A DNA stretch of 20,852 nucleotides from Roseovarius sp. (GTDB lineage: Bacteria > Pseudomonadota > Alphaproteobacteria > Rhodobacterales > Rhodobacteraceae), in NCBI GenBank assembly GCA_007125415.1, contig SLDH01000063.1, forward strand, positions 1 to 20,852, written 5' to 3'. Of this stretch, positions 1 to 7,406 are shown piece by piece; position 1 is the stretch's first letter, and every line of letters begins with the position of its first letter. Made by a program: the position numbers and the translations under genes. The notes below the pieces were generated by a model. That model was not told where the DNA came from, searched no databases, and saw only the letters and a program-made list of their open reading frames with translations.

Positions 1-248
1 AACTGCCGGTGGGCCCGCCGGATCTGACACGGCTTGCGGCCGGGAATGACGGGATTTTCCCGACAGCGCGAGTGATCGAGAAGATCTACGGCTATCCGGG
101 TGACTATCCGCTGCAAGTGATGCCGGAGTTCGGCCCGCTCCTGACAGGGCCGGCCGTGCGCTGGAGCGATGAAGGTGGCGCAGAGATCACGACGACGCGT
201 GCGATGCGACAGTTGCACGACTATCTTGTGAGCATACAAACCCAGTGA
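1..248 (+). CDS. c-type cytochrome family protein, C-terminal part only
   Basis: The gene enters from the left edge, so its start, signal peptide and haem-binding CxxCH are outside the window. The visible 82 codons (frame beginning at base 3) align with the next gene downstream: both carry a PP-x-DLTRL segment, then N-x-G-x-FP-x-ARVI and a later MP motif before a G, where a distal methionine haem ligand would be expected. It stops with TGA at 246-248, 15 bases before the next start, so the two are probably co-transcribed tandem paralogues. The role is inferred to be periplasmic electron transfer; the redox partner cannot be told. An internal GTG at base 9 is not a credible start because similarity to the paralogue continues across it. 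Confidence 0.7.
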   Translation, partial: LPVGPPDLTRLAAGNDGIFPTARVIEKIYGYPGDYPLQVMPEFGPLLTGPAVRWSDEGGAEITTTRAMRQLHDYLVSIQTQ

Positions 249-263
249 ACCGGAGGATATCTC

Positions 264-668
264 ATGTTGAAACAGGTACTTGCCATCGCGTCGATCGTCT
301 GTGCATCTCCTGCGCTTGCGCAGGATGTCGATGCCGGGAAGGCAGATTATGAGCGGTACTGCGCGGCCTGTCACGGGATAGCTGCCGACGGGCGGGGTTC
401 CATGCAGCCGGTACTGGTCGTCCCGCCGACGGATCTGACGCGATTGACCGAGGCCAATGCAGGGGTCTTTCCGCTGGCCCGGGTGATCAAGCGGATCGAC
501 GGGCGTGACCCGCTGGTGAGCCATGGCTCGCCGATGCCGGTCTATGGCGATTTCTTCGAGGGCGAGGACATGACCGTCAAGACCCCGGCGGGCCAGCCGG
601 TACTGAGCAGCCGCCCGGTGGTCGATCTTGTGACCTATCTGCAATCACTGCAGGTGCCATCGGATTGA
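264..668 (+). CDS. Small periplasmic c-type cytochrome
   Basis: This is a 134-residue protein with an N-terminal signal peptide (hydrophobic residues 5-17, ALA-Q cleavage site near residue 20) and one haem-attachment motif CAACH at residues 33-37. Met91, in the sequence GSPMP, is the likely sixth haem ligand. The size fits a class I mono-haem cytochrome of the cytochrome c-like domain superfamily, exported to the periplasm. A ribosome binding site GGAGG lies 8 bases before the ATG. It follows the truncated paralogue by 15 bases, suggesting a duplicated pair in one operon. The physiological electron donor and acceptor are not evident from the neighbours. Confidence 0.85.
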   Translation: MLKQVLAIASIVCASPALAQDVDAGKADYERYCAACHGIAADGRGSMQPVLVVPPTDLTRLTEANAGVFPLARVIKRIDGRDPLVSHGSPMPVYGDFFEGEDMTVKTPAGQPVLSSRPVVDLVTYLQSLQVPSD

Positions 669-714
669 TCTGTCGCCCCGGCGTGCTAGCTTCCGCCACT
701 GGGGGGAGAGAGCT

Positions 715-1116
715 ATGCGACATTTCATTCTGATCCTTGTGGCAACCCTCGTGCTTTCCGCGCCTGCCCGTGCCGATGAGGCGGCGATACGGGATGTCAT
801 CAGCAGCCAGATCGAGGCCTTCAAGGCGGATGATTTCGCTGCCGCTTTCGAATTCGCCAGCCCGACCATTCAGGGCCTTTTCCGCACGCCGGAAAATTTC
901 GGAACGATGGTCCGGCAGGGCTATCCGATGGTATGGCGGCCTCAGGATGTGACCTTTCTGAGCCTCGAGACGATCAATGGCCAGCTTTGGCAATCCGTGC
1001 TGATCCGTGACCAGCAGGGTCGCGCGCATGTTCTGGAATACCAGATGCAGCCGGGCGAGGCGGGCTGGAAGATCAACGCGGTGCGCTTCCGCGAGGAGCC
1101 TGCGGGCACCGCTTGA
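715..1116 (+). CDS. Secreted DUF4864 family protein
   Basis: The protein has 133 residues, with a signal peptide (hydrophobic residues 4-15, APARA-D cleavage around residue 21) followed by a compact domain. The mature part opens with an I-x-S-Q-I-E-AF segment and contains a late WKI-NAV strand, which I recognise as DUF4864, a cystatin/NTF2-like small periplasmic domain of unknown function common in Rhodobacteraceae. A purine-rich GGGGGGAGAG precedes the ATG. It lies 46 bases after the cytochrome gene on the same strand and could be read from the same transcript, but nothing shows a functional link. No catalytic residues are recognisable. Confidence 0.75.
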   Translation: MRHFILILVATLVLSAPARADEAAIRDVISSQIEAFKADDFAAAFEFASPTIQGLFRTPENFGTMVRQGYPMVWRPQDVTFLSLETINGQLWQSVLIRDQQGRAHVLEYQMQPGEAGWKINAVRFREEPAGTA

Positions 1117-1166
1117 GCGGCTATCCATCTGGATGACCGGCAAGCGCACGGTGCTGTGAAATGCGG

Positions 1167-1182
1167 TTAACCTCTCATTGAT
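1167..1182 (+). promoter_or_regulatory. CtrA-like box upstream of the beta-helix gene
   Basis: TTAA at 1167-1170, seven bases, then TTGA at 1178-1181 differs by one base from the CtrA recognition pattern TTAA-N7-TTAA of alphaproteobacteria. It lies about 100 bases before the ATG at 1283 in an otherwise GC-rich gap. CtrA control of gene transfer agent accessory genes is established in Rhodobacter capsulatus; its relevance here is inferred. A chance match is possible. Confidence 0.35.
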
Positions 1183-1282
1183 AATTCCCTGAGCCACCGG
1201 GCGCACCCGGCTGGCGAAACAAGAGACATCCGGCAGTGACTGCCTGTGCTGCACAGGTCCCCGGGTGTGGAAAGGGAATCGA

Positions 1283-3574
1283 ATGAACAAGGCAATCACC
1301 GATGGCATCGTCTTTACACCCTCGCCCTTTGCGAATGGCCTTGATGTCTGGTCGCGGGGCAATGGCACGCCGGGCTCGGATACCTATGACACGGCGTCCG
1401 ATGCGGCCTTCGTGCCTGCAGATCCGGATTTCGGCGGTGCGCTGGAGATTCTCAAGACCCAATCGGTACAGCGCCTGCGCTACATGGGTGAAACCCCGCT
1501 TCTGCCGGGATGCTATCTGCAGATCAGGGCGCGGGTGAAGGCGGTCAGCGGCGCGCTGCCTTCGGTGCGCATCGCGGGTTTTGCAGGCCGGGCGGACGGT
1601 TCGGCCGTGCCGGGCGCGCAACTTACGGGCCCATCCCAGGCACTGACCACCTATGGCGCCGTGGTCGAGGTGTCGGCGATCGTGGGCATCGGTGACCGCA
1701 CAGGCGTTGACATGGTGTGGGGCCCCGAGGCGATCTATGGCCACTTCGGGCTCGATCTCGCCGGCGCGAATGGCGGGGTCGTGCGCATCGACGATATCGA
1801 GATCATCGACATCACAAGCGCCTTTCTGCGCGACATGATGAGCCTTGTCGATGTGCGCGATTACGGCGCGGTGGGCGATGGCACGACGGATGATCACCCG
1901 GCCTTCGTGGCCGCGGATGCGGCGGCGGACGGGCGCGAGGTGCTGATCCCGGAAGGCACATATTTCCTCGGTGACAGCATGACGTTCACGAACCGCACGC
2001 GCTTTCAGGGCACGGTGACGATGGCCGCTTCCAGCATCCTGTCGCTGACGAAGAACTTTCACATGCCGGCCTATATCGATGCCTTCGGGAATGATGAGCT
2101 TGCCTTCAAGAAAGCCTATCAGGCGCTTCTGAACAATTCAGGGCATGACAGCCTTGATCTTGGCGGGCGGCTTCTGACGATCAACAATCCCATCGATATG
2201 GCCGAGGCGGTCAACAACCGCACCACCTACAAGATCCGCCGGATCATCCGAAACGGGCAATTCTCCTATGCGCCCGGTTCCAACTGGGACACCGAGGTCT
2301 ATACCTCGCAAGCCACTTATTCGCCTGATAACCCCAAAGAGTTGACCAATGTCGCCAATGTGGCCAACATCCCCGTCGGCTCGCTGATCGAAGGCAACGG
2401 GGTGGGGCGCGAGGTCTATGTGTTTCAAAAAAATGTGGGTCAGGGGACCATCACGCTGAGTGCGCCGCTTTATGACGCGGATGGCACACAGGTCTTCACC
2501 TTCCGGCGCTTCAAGTATATCCTCGATTTCAGCGGGTTCGACCAGATCTCCAAATTTTCGATGTCCGATATCGAGATCCAGTGTTCGGGGCAGTGCAGTG
2601 CAATATTGCTGCCACCCACCGGCACCGGATTTCATTTGCGGGACAGTTTCATCACCCGGCCCAAGGATCGTGGCATCACCAGCCATGGAGAGGGTGATCA
2701 GGGCATGATGATCGACCGGTGCCAGTTCCTGTCCGACGAAAGCCCGCTTGCTTCCACGGCGCGGGTCTCCATCGGGCTGAACACCAATGCCAATGATGTC
2801 AAGCTGCGCAACAACCGGGTCGTGCATTTCCGCCACTTCGCCGTGATCGGTGGCTCGAGCTCGATCATCACGGGCAACCATATCTTTCAGGGCGACAGCA
2901 CACAGAACGCGGTGCGGATGCCGGCGCTCGTGCTGACGCGCATCAACAATCGCGGCACGATCACCGGAAACTATATCGACAATGCCTTCATCGAATGGAC
3001 CAATGAGACCCAGCAGTTTCCGACCCGCCAGGGCGGCTTTTCCTTCAGCGCGCTCAGCCTGACCAACAATGTCTTTCTGGCCTCCAATACCATACCCGCC
3101 TTCAAGTATATCGTGGTCAAGCCCTATGGCGGCGACCATTTCATCAACGGCCTGACCGTGACTGGCAACACGTTCCGGATGATCGCCGTGAATATCGACC
3201 GGGTGGAGGGGATCGATACCAGCTTCGCCACCATGGACTACGACCGTTTCCGCAATGTGCGATTTTCCGATAACGCGTTCAACAACATCTCCCTCAGATC
3301 GATGAATCCGATGGTGCTCGATTACGAGGAGGAAAGCCCGCAAGAGATATGGGACGTGGATTTCAATGATACCCTGCCCTTCGCCGGCTTTGCCCAGACG
3401 GTTGAGTCGATCCTGGCCAGGGGGCCGATCCGTGATGCAAACAATGACACTTACTGGGGCACGCCTTACTATCTGGCCAAGCAGGGGCCGCAGAACAGGC
3501 GGGTGCGCCTCTTCTGGGAGCGTCCCGTACGGGGCACCATGACCATGCGGGTGCGCATGGACAACCCGGTCTAG
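1283..3574 (+). CDS. Right-handed beta-helix, pectate-lyase-superfamily protein; candidate phage-like/GTA head spike
   Basis: The protein has 763 residues. The first roughly 185 form a conserved globular region, and then a classic Pectate_lyase_3 entry motif DYGAVGDGTTDD occurs near residue 192. After it run several hundred residues of parallel beta-helix-like sequence rich in N-x-x-TGN, NN-x-V and GNTF repeats, to about residue 700. There is no signal peptide, which is unusual for a polysaccharide lyase meant for export and fits a structural protein of a phage-like particle. From memory the whole layout (MNKAITDGI start, MDNPV end) matches a family widespread in Rhodobacteraceae that includes the gene-transfer-agent head-spike protein GhsB of R. 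capsulatus. I chose the ATG at 1283 because GGAAAGGG lies 6 bases upstream; an in-frame GTG at 1265 lacks this. The function, binding or cutting capsule polysaccharide, is inferred. Confidence 0.7.
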   Translation: MNKAITDGIVFTPSPFANGLDVWSRGNGTPGSDTYDTASDAAFVPADPDFGGALEILKTQSVQRLRYMGETPLLPGCYLQIRARVKAVSGALPSVRIAGFAGRADGSAVPGAQLTGPSQALTTYGAVVEVSAIVGIGDRTGVDMVWGPEAIYGHFGLDLAGANGGVVRIDDIEIIDITSAFLRDMMSLVDVRDYGAVGDGTTDDHPAFVAADAAADGREVLIPEGTYFLGDSMTFTNRTRFQGTVTMAASSILSLTKNFHMPAYIDAFGNDELAFKKAYQALLNNSGHDSLDLGGRLLTINNPIDMAEAVNNRTTYKIRRIIRNGQFSYAPGSNWDTEVYTSQATYSPDNPKELTNVANVANIPVGSLIEGNGVGREVYVFQKNVGQGTITLSAPLYDADGTQVFTFRRFKYILDFSGFDQISKFSMSDIEIQCSGQCSAILLPPTGTGFHLRDSFITRPKDRGITSHGEGDQGMMIDRCQFLSDESPLASTARVSIGLNTNANDVKLRNNRVVHFRHFAVIGGSSSIITGNHIFQGDSTQNAVRMPALVLTRINNRGTITGNYIDNAFIEWTNETQQFPTRQGGFSFSALSLTNNVFLASNTIPAFKYIVVKPYGGDHFINGLTVTGNTFRMIAVNIDRVEGIDTSFATMDYDRFRNVRFSDNAFNNISLRSMNPMVLDYEEESPQEIWDVDFNDTLPFAGFAQTVESILARGPIRDANNDTYWGTPYYLAKQGPQNRRVRLFWERPVRGTMTMRVRMDNPV

Positions 3575-4224
3575 AATTCCCGCCAGATCCCCAGTTTGAT
3601 AGCAGTGGCATTGTCATTGTCTCTTATCCCGGCCGTCACACCGATCTGGAAGTGATGGCCGGGCGTTCGTTCGAACACGACTGACGGCGTGATCTTCAGG
3701 CTGTCGCCGTCCACCGGGCTTCCGGTGCTGGAGATCTGAAGCATAGCCTTGTGGCGCGCGGACATCTCAAGGCCGATGGTCAGATCCGTGGTTTCGAAAT
3801 GGTCACCGTCATCCGGCTCGAGAACCGCCTTCAACTCCAGCGAAATCCAGCCATTCAGATCCCTCAGCACATAGCTGCGCCCGATATTGACACCCGGCCG
3901 CAGCACGCCCTTCTCATCCACGACGCCCATGCCCAGTTCCAGCGAAACCTGAAACGCGCTGTCAGGGCTGCTCAGGGGCCGTTTGGCGAAGAGGATGGCC
4001 TTGTCGAGTTCGTCTTCGTTGACGCCGATATCCAGCCCGAGCGTCAGGTCGGGCCGCAGCCCGTATTCCGCATAGGCCGAGAAGTAGAACTGATCACCAT
4101 CGGGCTTTTCCACCGAAACCGACAGAAAGCTTTCCCCTTCCGGCCGGAGCCATGGCCCGGCATTGCCCGGGTCCACCGGCAGGGTGGCAAGGCAGAGGAC
4201 AAGAAGCGTGGCATCTATGCGCAT
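3571..4224 (-). CDS. Secreted, possibly outer-membrane beta-strand protein of unknown function
   Basis: The protein has 217 residues with an N-terminal signal sequence (hydrophobic residues 4-14, cleavage near NAG-P around residue 23). The rest alternates polar and hydrophobic residues in strand-like blocks (YAEYGLRPDLTLGLDIG, ISLELKAVLE, HHFQIGVTAGI) and ends in phenylalanine, as outer-membrane beta-barrel proteins do. GGGAG lies 5 bases before the ATG. I do not recognise a named family. It converges on the beta-helix gene and the two stop codons share the palindrome CTAG at 3571-3574. A role in surface or exopolysaccharide biology next to a polysaccharide-binding protein would be guesswork. 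Confidence 0.65.
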   Translation of the reverse strand: MRIDATLLVLCLATLPVDPGNAGPWLRPEGESFLSVSVEKPDGDQFYFSAYAEYGLRPDLTLGLDIGVNEDELDKAILFAKRPLSSPDSAFQVSLELGMGVVDEKGVLRPGVNIGRSYVLRDLNGWISLELKAVLEPDDGDHFETTDLTIGLEMSARHKAMLQISSTGSPVDGDSLKITPSVVFERTPGHHFQIGVTAGIRDNDNATAIKLGIWREF

Positions 4225-4258
4225 CGGGACTCCCGGAGTGCAACATGGTTAATGAAGG

Positions 4259-4274
4259 TAAATCAATGATTAAC
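4259..4274 (+). promoter_or_regulatory. CtrA-like box between divergent genes
   Basis: TAAA at 4259-4262, seven bases, then TTAAC at 4270-4274 is one base away from TTAA-N7-TTAAC. It lies between the divergent starts at 4224 (minus) and 4346 (plus), so it could serve either gene. It resembles the box at 1167. A short AT-rich match like this can arise by chance; only the presence of two near-matches in neighbouring intergenic regions makes it worth recording. Confidence 0.3.
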
Positions 4275-4345
4275 GCGAGCCGAGCAAAGCCGGGGTTTTC
4301 ACCTCAGGTCACTTGCTGATAAGCTGTCCGAAAGGAGGCGCGCAG

Positions 4346-4681
4346 ATGTCCGAGACCACTTTCCCGCCCGCATATCAGACCGTGATCACCACATTCGAGA
4401 TCACACCCGGCACGTGTCAGGACCTTCTCGATTTGCTGACCGATGCGTATGGGGCATTCATCTCGCATCAACCCGGCTTCATCACGGCGCGGCTCCATGT
4501 CAACGATGCGCAGACCCGGATCGCCAATTACTCGCAATGGCAAAAGCGCGAGGATTTTCAGGCCATGCTGCGCAGTGACGAGATGCGCCGCCGCAATCGG
4601 GAGATCAATGCGCTGTGTCGAAGTTTCGAGCCGGTGATGTATGATCTGGCCGCCATCTTTGGTGAGCCGCGCGATGACTGA
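4346..4681 (+). CDS. Antibiotic biosynthesis monooxygenase (ABM) family protein
   Basis: This 111-residue protein has the pattern of the ABM fold, a dimeric ferredoxin-like alpha/beta barrel. A first strand (residues 12-19) is followed by a helix and the segment HQPGFITARLHV (41-52), then a YSQWQKREDFQAML helix (62-75), where W65 and the following charged residues match the usual W-x-S/D-x-E-A-F block. Members include quinol monooxygenases and many uncharacterised proteins; the substrate cannot be predicted. The start at 4346 is fixed by a strong AAAGGAGG seven bases upstream. The 3' end overlaps the next gene by 8 bases, suggesting translational coupling with the small membrane protein. Confidence 0.75.
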   Translation: MSETTFPPAYQTVITTFEITPGTCQDLLDLLTDAYGAFISHQPGFITARLHVNDAQTRIANYSQWQKREDFQAMLRSDEMRRRNREINALCRSFEPVMYDLAAIFGEPRDD

Positions 4682-4967
4682 CAGCGCCACACCGCCCGAA
4701 TTGCCCGAACAGACACTGGAAGAGCTTCGCGCGCTGCGGCAGGAATTGCATGTGCTCAACCAGCACAGGTTCATCAGGATCCAGAATTCGATTCCACGCC
4801 TGCTGGCCTTCAATTTCGCCCGTGGGCTGGCACTCGGGCTTGGCACCGTTGTGGGGGCTTCCGTTCTGTTGTCGATCGTCATCTGGTCGCTCAGCCAGAT
4901 TGAATTTCTGCCGATCATCGGTGAATGGGCGTCCGAAATCGCCCGGATGATGCAGGAAGAGAAGTGA
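4674..4967 (+). CDS. DUF5665 family small membrane protein
   Basis: The protein has 97 residues. A charged helical N-terminus (residues 12-35, LEELRALRQEL) leads into the conserved segment NSIPRLLAFNFARGLALGLG (38-57) and one or two membrane spans covering about 48-73, followed by IGEWASEIA. I recognise this as DUF5665, a single-domain inner-membrane protein of unknown function found in many bacteria. The ATG at 4674 lies inside the last codons of the ABM gene (8-base overlap in another frame), so it is probably translated from the same message. An earlier in-frame start inside the ABM gene is less likely. Confidence 0.75.
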   Translation: MTDSATPPELPEQTLEELRALRQELHVLNQHRFIRIQNSIPRLLAFNFARGLALGLGTVVGASVLLSIVIWSLSQIEFLPIIGEWASEIARMMQEEK

Positions 4968-4977
4968 CACCTCACAC

Positions 4978-4991
4978 CTGATGCAAATCAA
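4978..4991 (+). promoter_or_regulatory. FNR/FnrL-type binding site upstream of the stress gene
   Basis: CTGAT-GCAA-ATCAA matches the FNR consensus TTGAT-N4-ATCAA at nine of ten defined bases. Its centre is near 4984.5, and a plausible -10 element GATACT lies at 5012-5017. That places the site close to -40 relative to the expected start of transcription, the class II activator position. It suggests activation of the universal stress gene when oxygen falls. FnrL control of usp genes is known in related Rhodobacter species; here it is inferred from sequence only. Confidence 0.7.
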
Positions 4992-5045
4992 GGCAGAGCG
5001 CCGGTGCGGACGATACTGTGCCGGTGCAGCAAGAGGAGATGCGCC

Positions 5046-5453
5046 ATGTATTCCAATATTCTCGTTCCCATTTCCTTCGATGATGACCGCGATGCGGCGG
5101 GTGCCGTGAAGATCGCCCGGGCACTGGCCGCTGATGGGGCGGACATCACGCTTCTTCACGTGATGGAACAGGTGCCGTCCTATGCGCTGAACTACATCTC
5201 CGAAGAGCACCGCGCCGAAAGCCGCCGTGCCGTGCAGATCGAACTGGACAGCATGGCCGCAGATGTTCCCGGCGGAAAGGGCGTGGTGGTGGAGGGACAT
5301 TCGGGCCGCACCATCCTCGATTGGTCCGAGGATGCGGGGGTGGATTGCATCGTCATCGCCAGTCACCGTCCGGGCATGCAGGATATCTTTCTGGGCAGCA
5401 CGGCGACACAGGTGGTCCGTCACGCTCATTGCGCGGTGCATGTGATCCGCTAA
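5046..5453 (+). CDS. Universal stress protein, UspA superfamily
   Basis: This single-domain protein of 135 residues starts with the typical strand MYSNILVPISFDDD (Usp beta1 with the nucleotide-contacting Asp region), has LLHVMEQVP at the third strand, and ends with the ATP-loop-like SHRPGMQDIFLGSTA and AHCAVHVIR. The GxxxxxxGS loop suggests a nucleotide-binding (UspFG-like) member of the cytoplasm. GAGGAG lies 7 bases before the ATG at 5046; an in-frame upstream GTG at 5004 would put the leader, including the likely -10, into the protein and is rejected. The FNR-like box at 4978 points to induction under low oxygen, consistent with roles of such proteins in anaerobic or microaerobic survival. 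Confidence 0.88.
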   Translation: MYSNILVPISFDDDRDAAGAVKIARALAADGADITLLHVMEQVPSYALNYISEEHRAESRRAVQIELDSMAADVPGGKGVVVEGHSGRTILDWSEDAGVDCIVIASHRPGMQDIFLGSTATQVVRHAHCAVHVIR

Positions 5454-5472
5454 ACGCTTCAGCACAGCTCTG

Positions 5473-5901
5473 TCAGGAGAGCGGCAGGGTCGGCTCGCAG
5501 GCGCGGAAAGCGGCGACGGGGCCGGGCGCCCCGTCCAGCGCGAAGCTGACGGTGATGCCTCCGGCAAGGGCATGGGCGCTGCGATTATACTGCAACCCGT
5601 CCAGCACATTTCCAAAGCCCCGATCGGTCGCGGTGAGTGACCGGCGATCCTCGCTGAACGTATGTCGGTCGGTGCCGATGGTGAGCCCCTGTGGCCCGTC
5701 GAAACGCATGTGAAAGGCCGGCGCGTCAGGCCACGGCTCTGCCCGTGTGATCGTGAGGCTGTAGAGCGGTTGCACCGGATCATAGGTGAGCACAATCCGC
5801 GCCTCCGTCGTTTCATGGGTGAGCAGACAGGGTTGTCCGGGCGTAAACTCCCAGGCGTGGGAAGGTGTTGCGAGGACAATAAGGGCGAGAAGCGTGCGCA
5901 T
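5473..5901 (-). CDS. Small secreted protein of unknown function
   Basis: The protein has 142 residues with a short signal peptide (MRTLLALIVLATPSHA, cleavage before W17). The mature part begins WEFTPGQPCLLTHET and ends with FRACEP; its only two cysteines could form a disulfide in the periplasm. The body looks beta-rich (ARIVLTYDP, LYSLTITRAEPWP, LTIGTDRHTF). I recognise it as a conserved Rhodobacteraceae hypothetical protein but know no function. It converges on the universal stress gene with only 19 bases between the stops, and lies downstream of the symporter on the same strand, separated from it by tandem hairpins. Confidence 0.7.
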   Translation of the reverse strand: MRTLLALIVLATPSHAWEFTPGQPCLLTHETTEARIVLTYDPVQPLYSLTITRAEPWPDAPAFHMRFDGPQGLTIGTDRHTFSEDRRSLTATDRGFGNVLDGLQYNRSAHALAGGITVSFALDGAPGPVAAFRACEPTLPLS

Positions 5902-5967
5902 GGTGCGAACATAAAGCGCGGCGCGCGGATGTATAGGGCAGGTTTCGTGCCACGGGTAGGAAACGCC

Positions 5968-6013
5968 CCGAAATCTTGAAAGATTTCGGTCCGATTTCTT
6001 TTGAAGAAATCGG
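5968..6013 (-). terminator. Two tandem perfect hairpins after the symporter gene
   Basis: Two stems stand side by side. Arms CCGAAATCTT (5968-5977) and AAGATTTCGG (5980-5989) enclose 2 bases; arms CCGATTTCTT (5991-6000) and AAGAAATCGG (6004-6013) enclose TTG. They lie about 55 bases past the symporter stop (6069) and before the next minus-strand start (5901). They may end or stabilise the symporter transcript, although no long T-run follows. The two stems are near-copies with the AAA/TTT core inverted, which suggests a mobile palindromic repeat rather than a simple terminator. Confidence 0.6.
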
Positions 6014-6068
6014 GCCCGGCGACAGGCGGTGGATTTGTGCGGCGGCGGTGCGCGACGCGTCCCTCATC

Positions 6069-7406
6069 TCAGTCATCCGCAGAGGGCAGCCCGGTCTTGC
6101 GAAAGAGCATCGCCGCCACCAGATCACCCGTGACGTTGACGACCGTTCGGCACATGTCGAGCAGGCGATCGACACCGAGGATGATCACCATTCCCTCGAT
6201 GGGAATGCCCATGCTGGTCGCCACGCTGACCAGAATGGCGATGCTCACCCCCGGCGTGCCCGGCGCGCCAATGCTGGAGGCCACCAGCGTGCCCACCACC
6301 ACACCGATCTGTGCCGTGGTCAGTTCCACCCCTGCCAGCTGTGCCAGAAAGAGGATGGCGACAGCCTGATAGAGGGCGGTTCCGGCCATGTTCATGGTCG
6401 CACCCAGCGGGATCACCAGATTGGCGACGTTTTCCGGTACGCCAAGCTGGCGGGCGGTCTGTATGGTGACCGGCATGACCGCCGACGAACTCGAGGTTGA
6501 GAAGGCCAGCAACAGGTTGCTGCCAGCGGCGGTGAAGAAGCGCAGGGGCGTGAGCCGCGCAAAGATCAGCGCAATCAGAAGATAGAGCACCAGAAGAACC
6601 GCCAGCCCCAACAGAACGGTGCCGACATAGCCCGAGATGCCAAGCATGGTTTCGAGCCCCATGCGCATCACCAGTTGCGCCATGAGGCCGAACACCGCGA
6701 CAGGGGCCAGAAACATGGCCCATTTCACGATATTCATGGAAATCGACAGCAAGGATTCCATCAAGGCCAGAAACGGCGCGGCGCGCGCGGGCTGAACCTG
6801 TGTGACCGAAATACCGATGAGAACCGCCAGAACGACGATCGCGAGCATGTCGCCCTGCACGATGGAGGCGGTCGGGTTGGCGGGGAGGATGTTGACGATC
6901 ATGTCCGGCAGGGTCCGTTGCGCCTCCTCAAGAGGCAACTCGCCCGCCGCGTCCTCTGCAAGGGGCAGCGCGGTGTCCGGGGCAGGCACGGAAAACCCGG
7001 CAAGGCCGATACCCGGTTTGAGCCATTGGGCGAGGATCACACCGATGACGGCAGCAAAGCTCGTGGTGGCAAGGATGAATCCGGCCAGCCTGAGCCCGAC
7101 GGAGCGCAACTCCGCCCCTGATCCGGTTCCGGCAAGCCCGCCGACGATGGACGAGAAGATCAGCGGGATCAGAACCATGGCGATCAGGGCCAGAAAGATC
7201 TGGCCCGGCAGCGCCAGCCAGATGCCGATTGCCTCGGCCATCTCCGGCGGCACCAGCCCGGCGTTTTCGCTCAGCGCGAGGCCAAGCCCGAACCCGAGCA
7301 GCATGCCGATGATGACCTGCGCCCAGAGCCGTGACGTGATCCAGATTCGCAGCTTGAACCGCTGCCGGGCGATCTGCATGGGTGGGTCTTGAGCGGCGCT
7401 TTCCAT
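6069..7406 (-). CDS. Dicarboxylate/amino acid:cation symporter (DAACS family)
   Basis: This is an inner-membrane secondary transporter of about 445 residues with eight membrane spans and two re-entrant hairpins, of the GltP/DctA family, which takes up C4-dicarboxylates or acidic/neutral amino acids with Na+ or H+. Visible landmarks are the serine-rich HP1 motif AFSTSSSSAVMP, the TM7 motif NMAGTALYQ, the HP2 loop SIGAPGTPG, and the TM8 signature DRLLDMCRTVVNVTGD with the substrate-binding arginine. In TM7 the usual NMDGT aspartate is replaced by alanine, which could alter one cation site. The start at 7406 (MESAAQ) is uncertain: neither it nor the internal ATG at 7379 has a clear ribosome site, and a longer reading to 7475 seems less likely. 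It is divergent from the lipid-transport operon. Confidence 0.85.
   Translation of the reverse strand: MESAAQDPPMQIARQRFKLRIWITSRLWAQVIIGMLLGFGLGLALSENAGLVPPEMAEAIGIWLALPGQIFLALIAMVLIPLIFSSIVGGLAGTGSGAELRSVGLRLAGFILATTSFAAVIGVILAQWLKPGIGLAGFSVPAPDTALPLAEDAAGELPLEEAQRTLPDMIVNILPANPTASIVQGDMLAIVVLAVLIGISVTQVQPARAAPFLALMESLLSISMNIVKWAMFLAPVAVFGLMAQLVMRMGLETMLGISGYVGTVLLGLAVLLVLYLLIALIFARLTPLRFFTAAGSNLLLAFSTSSSSAVMPVTIQTARQLGVPENVANLVIPLGATMNMAGTALYQAVAILFLAQLAGVELTTAQIGVVVGTLVASSIGAPGTPGVSIAILVSVATSMGIPIEGMVIILGVDRLLDMCRTVVNVTGDLVAAMLFRKTGLPSADD

Noticed and set aside
577..1368. A minus-strand frame across the DUF4864 gene
   Set aside because: It spans two plus-strand genes and an intergenic gap and has no start signals or motifs.
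2138..3343. A 401-codon open frame antisense to the beta-helix gene
   Set aside because: It is a shadow frame: no ribosome site or known domain, and the sense strand has coherent beta-helix repeats.
1283..4224. A prophage or complete gene transfer agent cluster
   Set aside because: Only one spike-like gene is present; no capsid, terminase, portal, tail, integrase or lysis gene is seen nearby.
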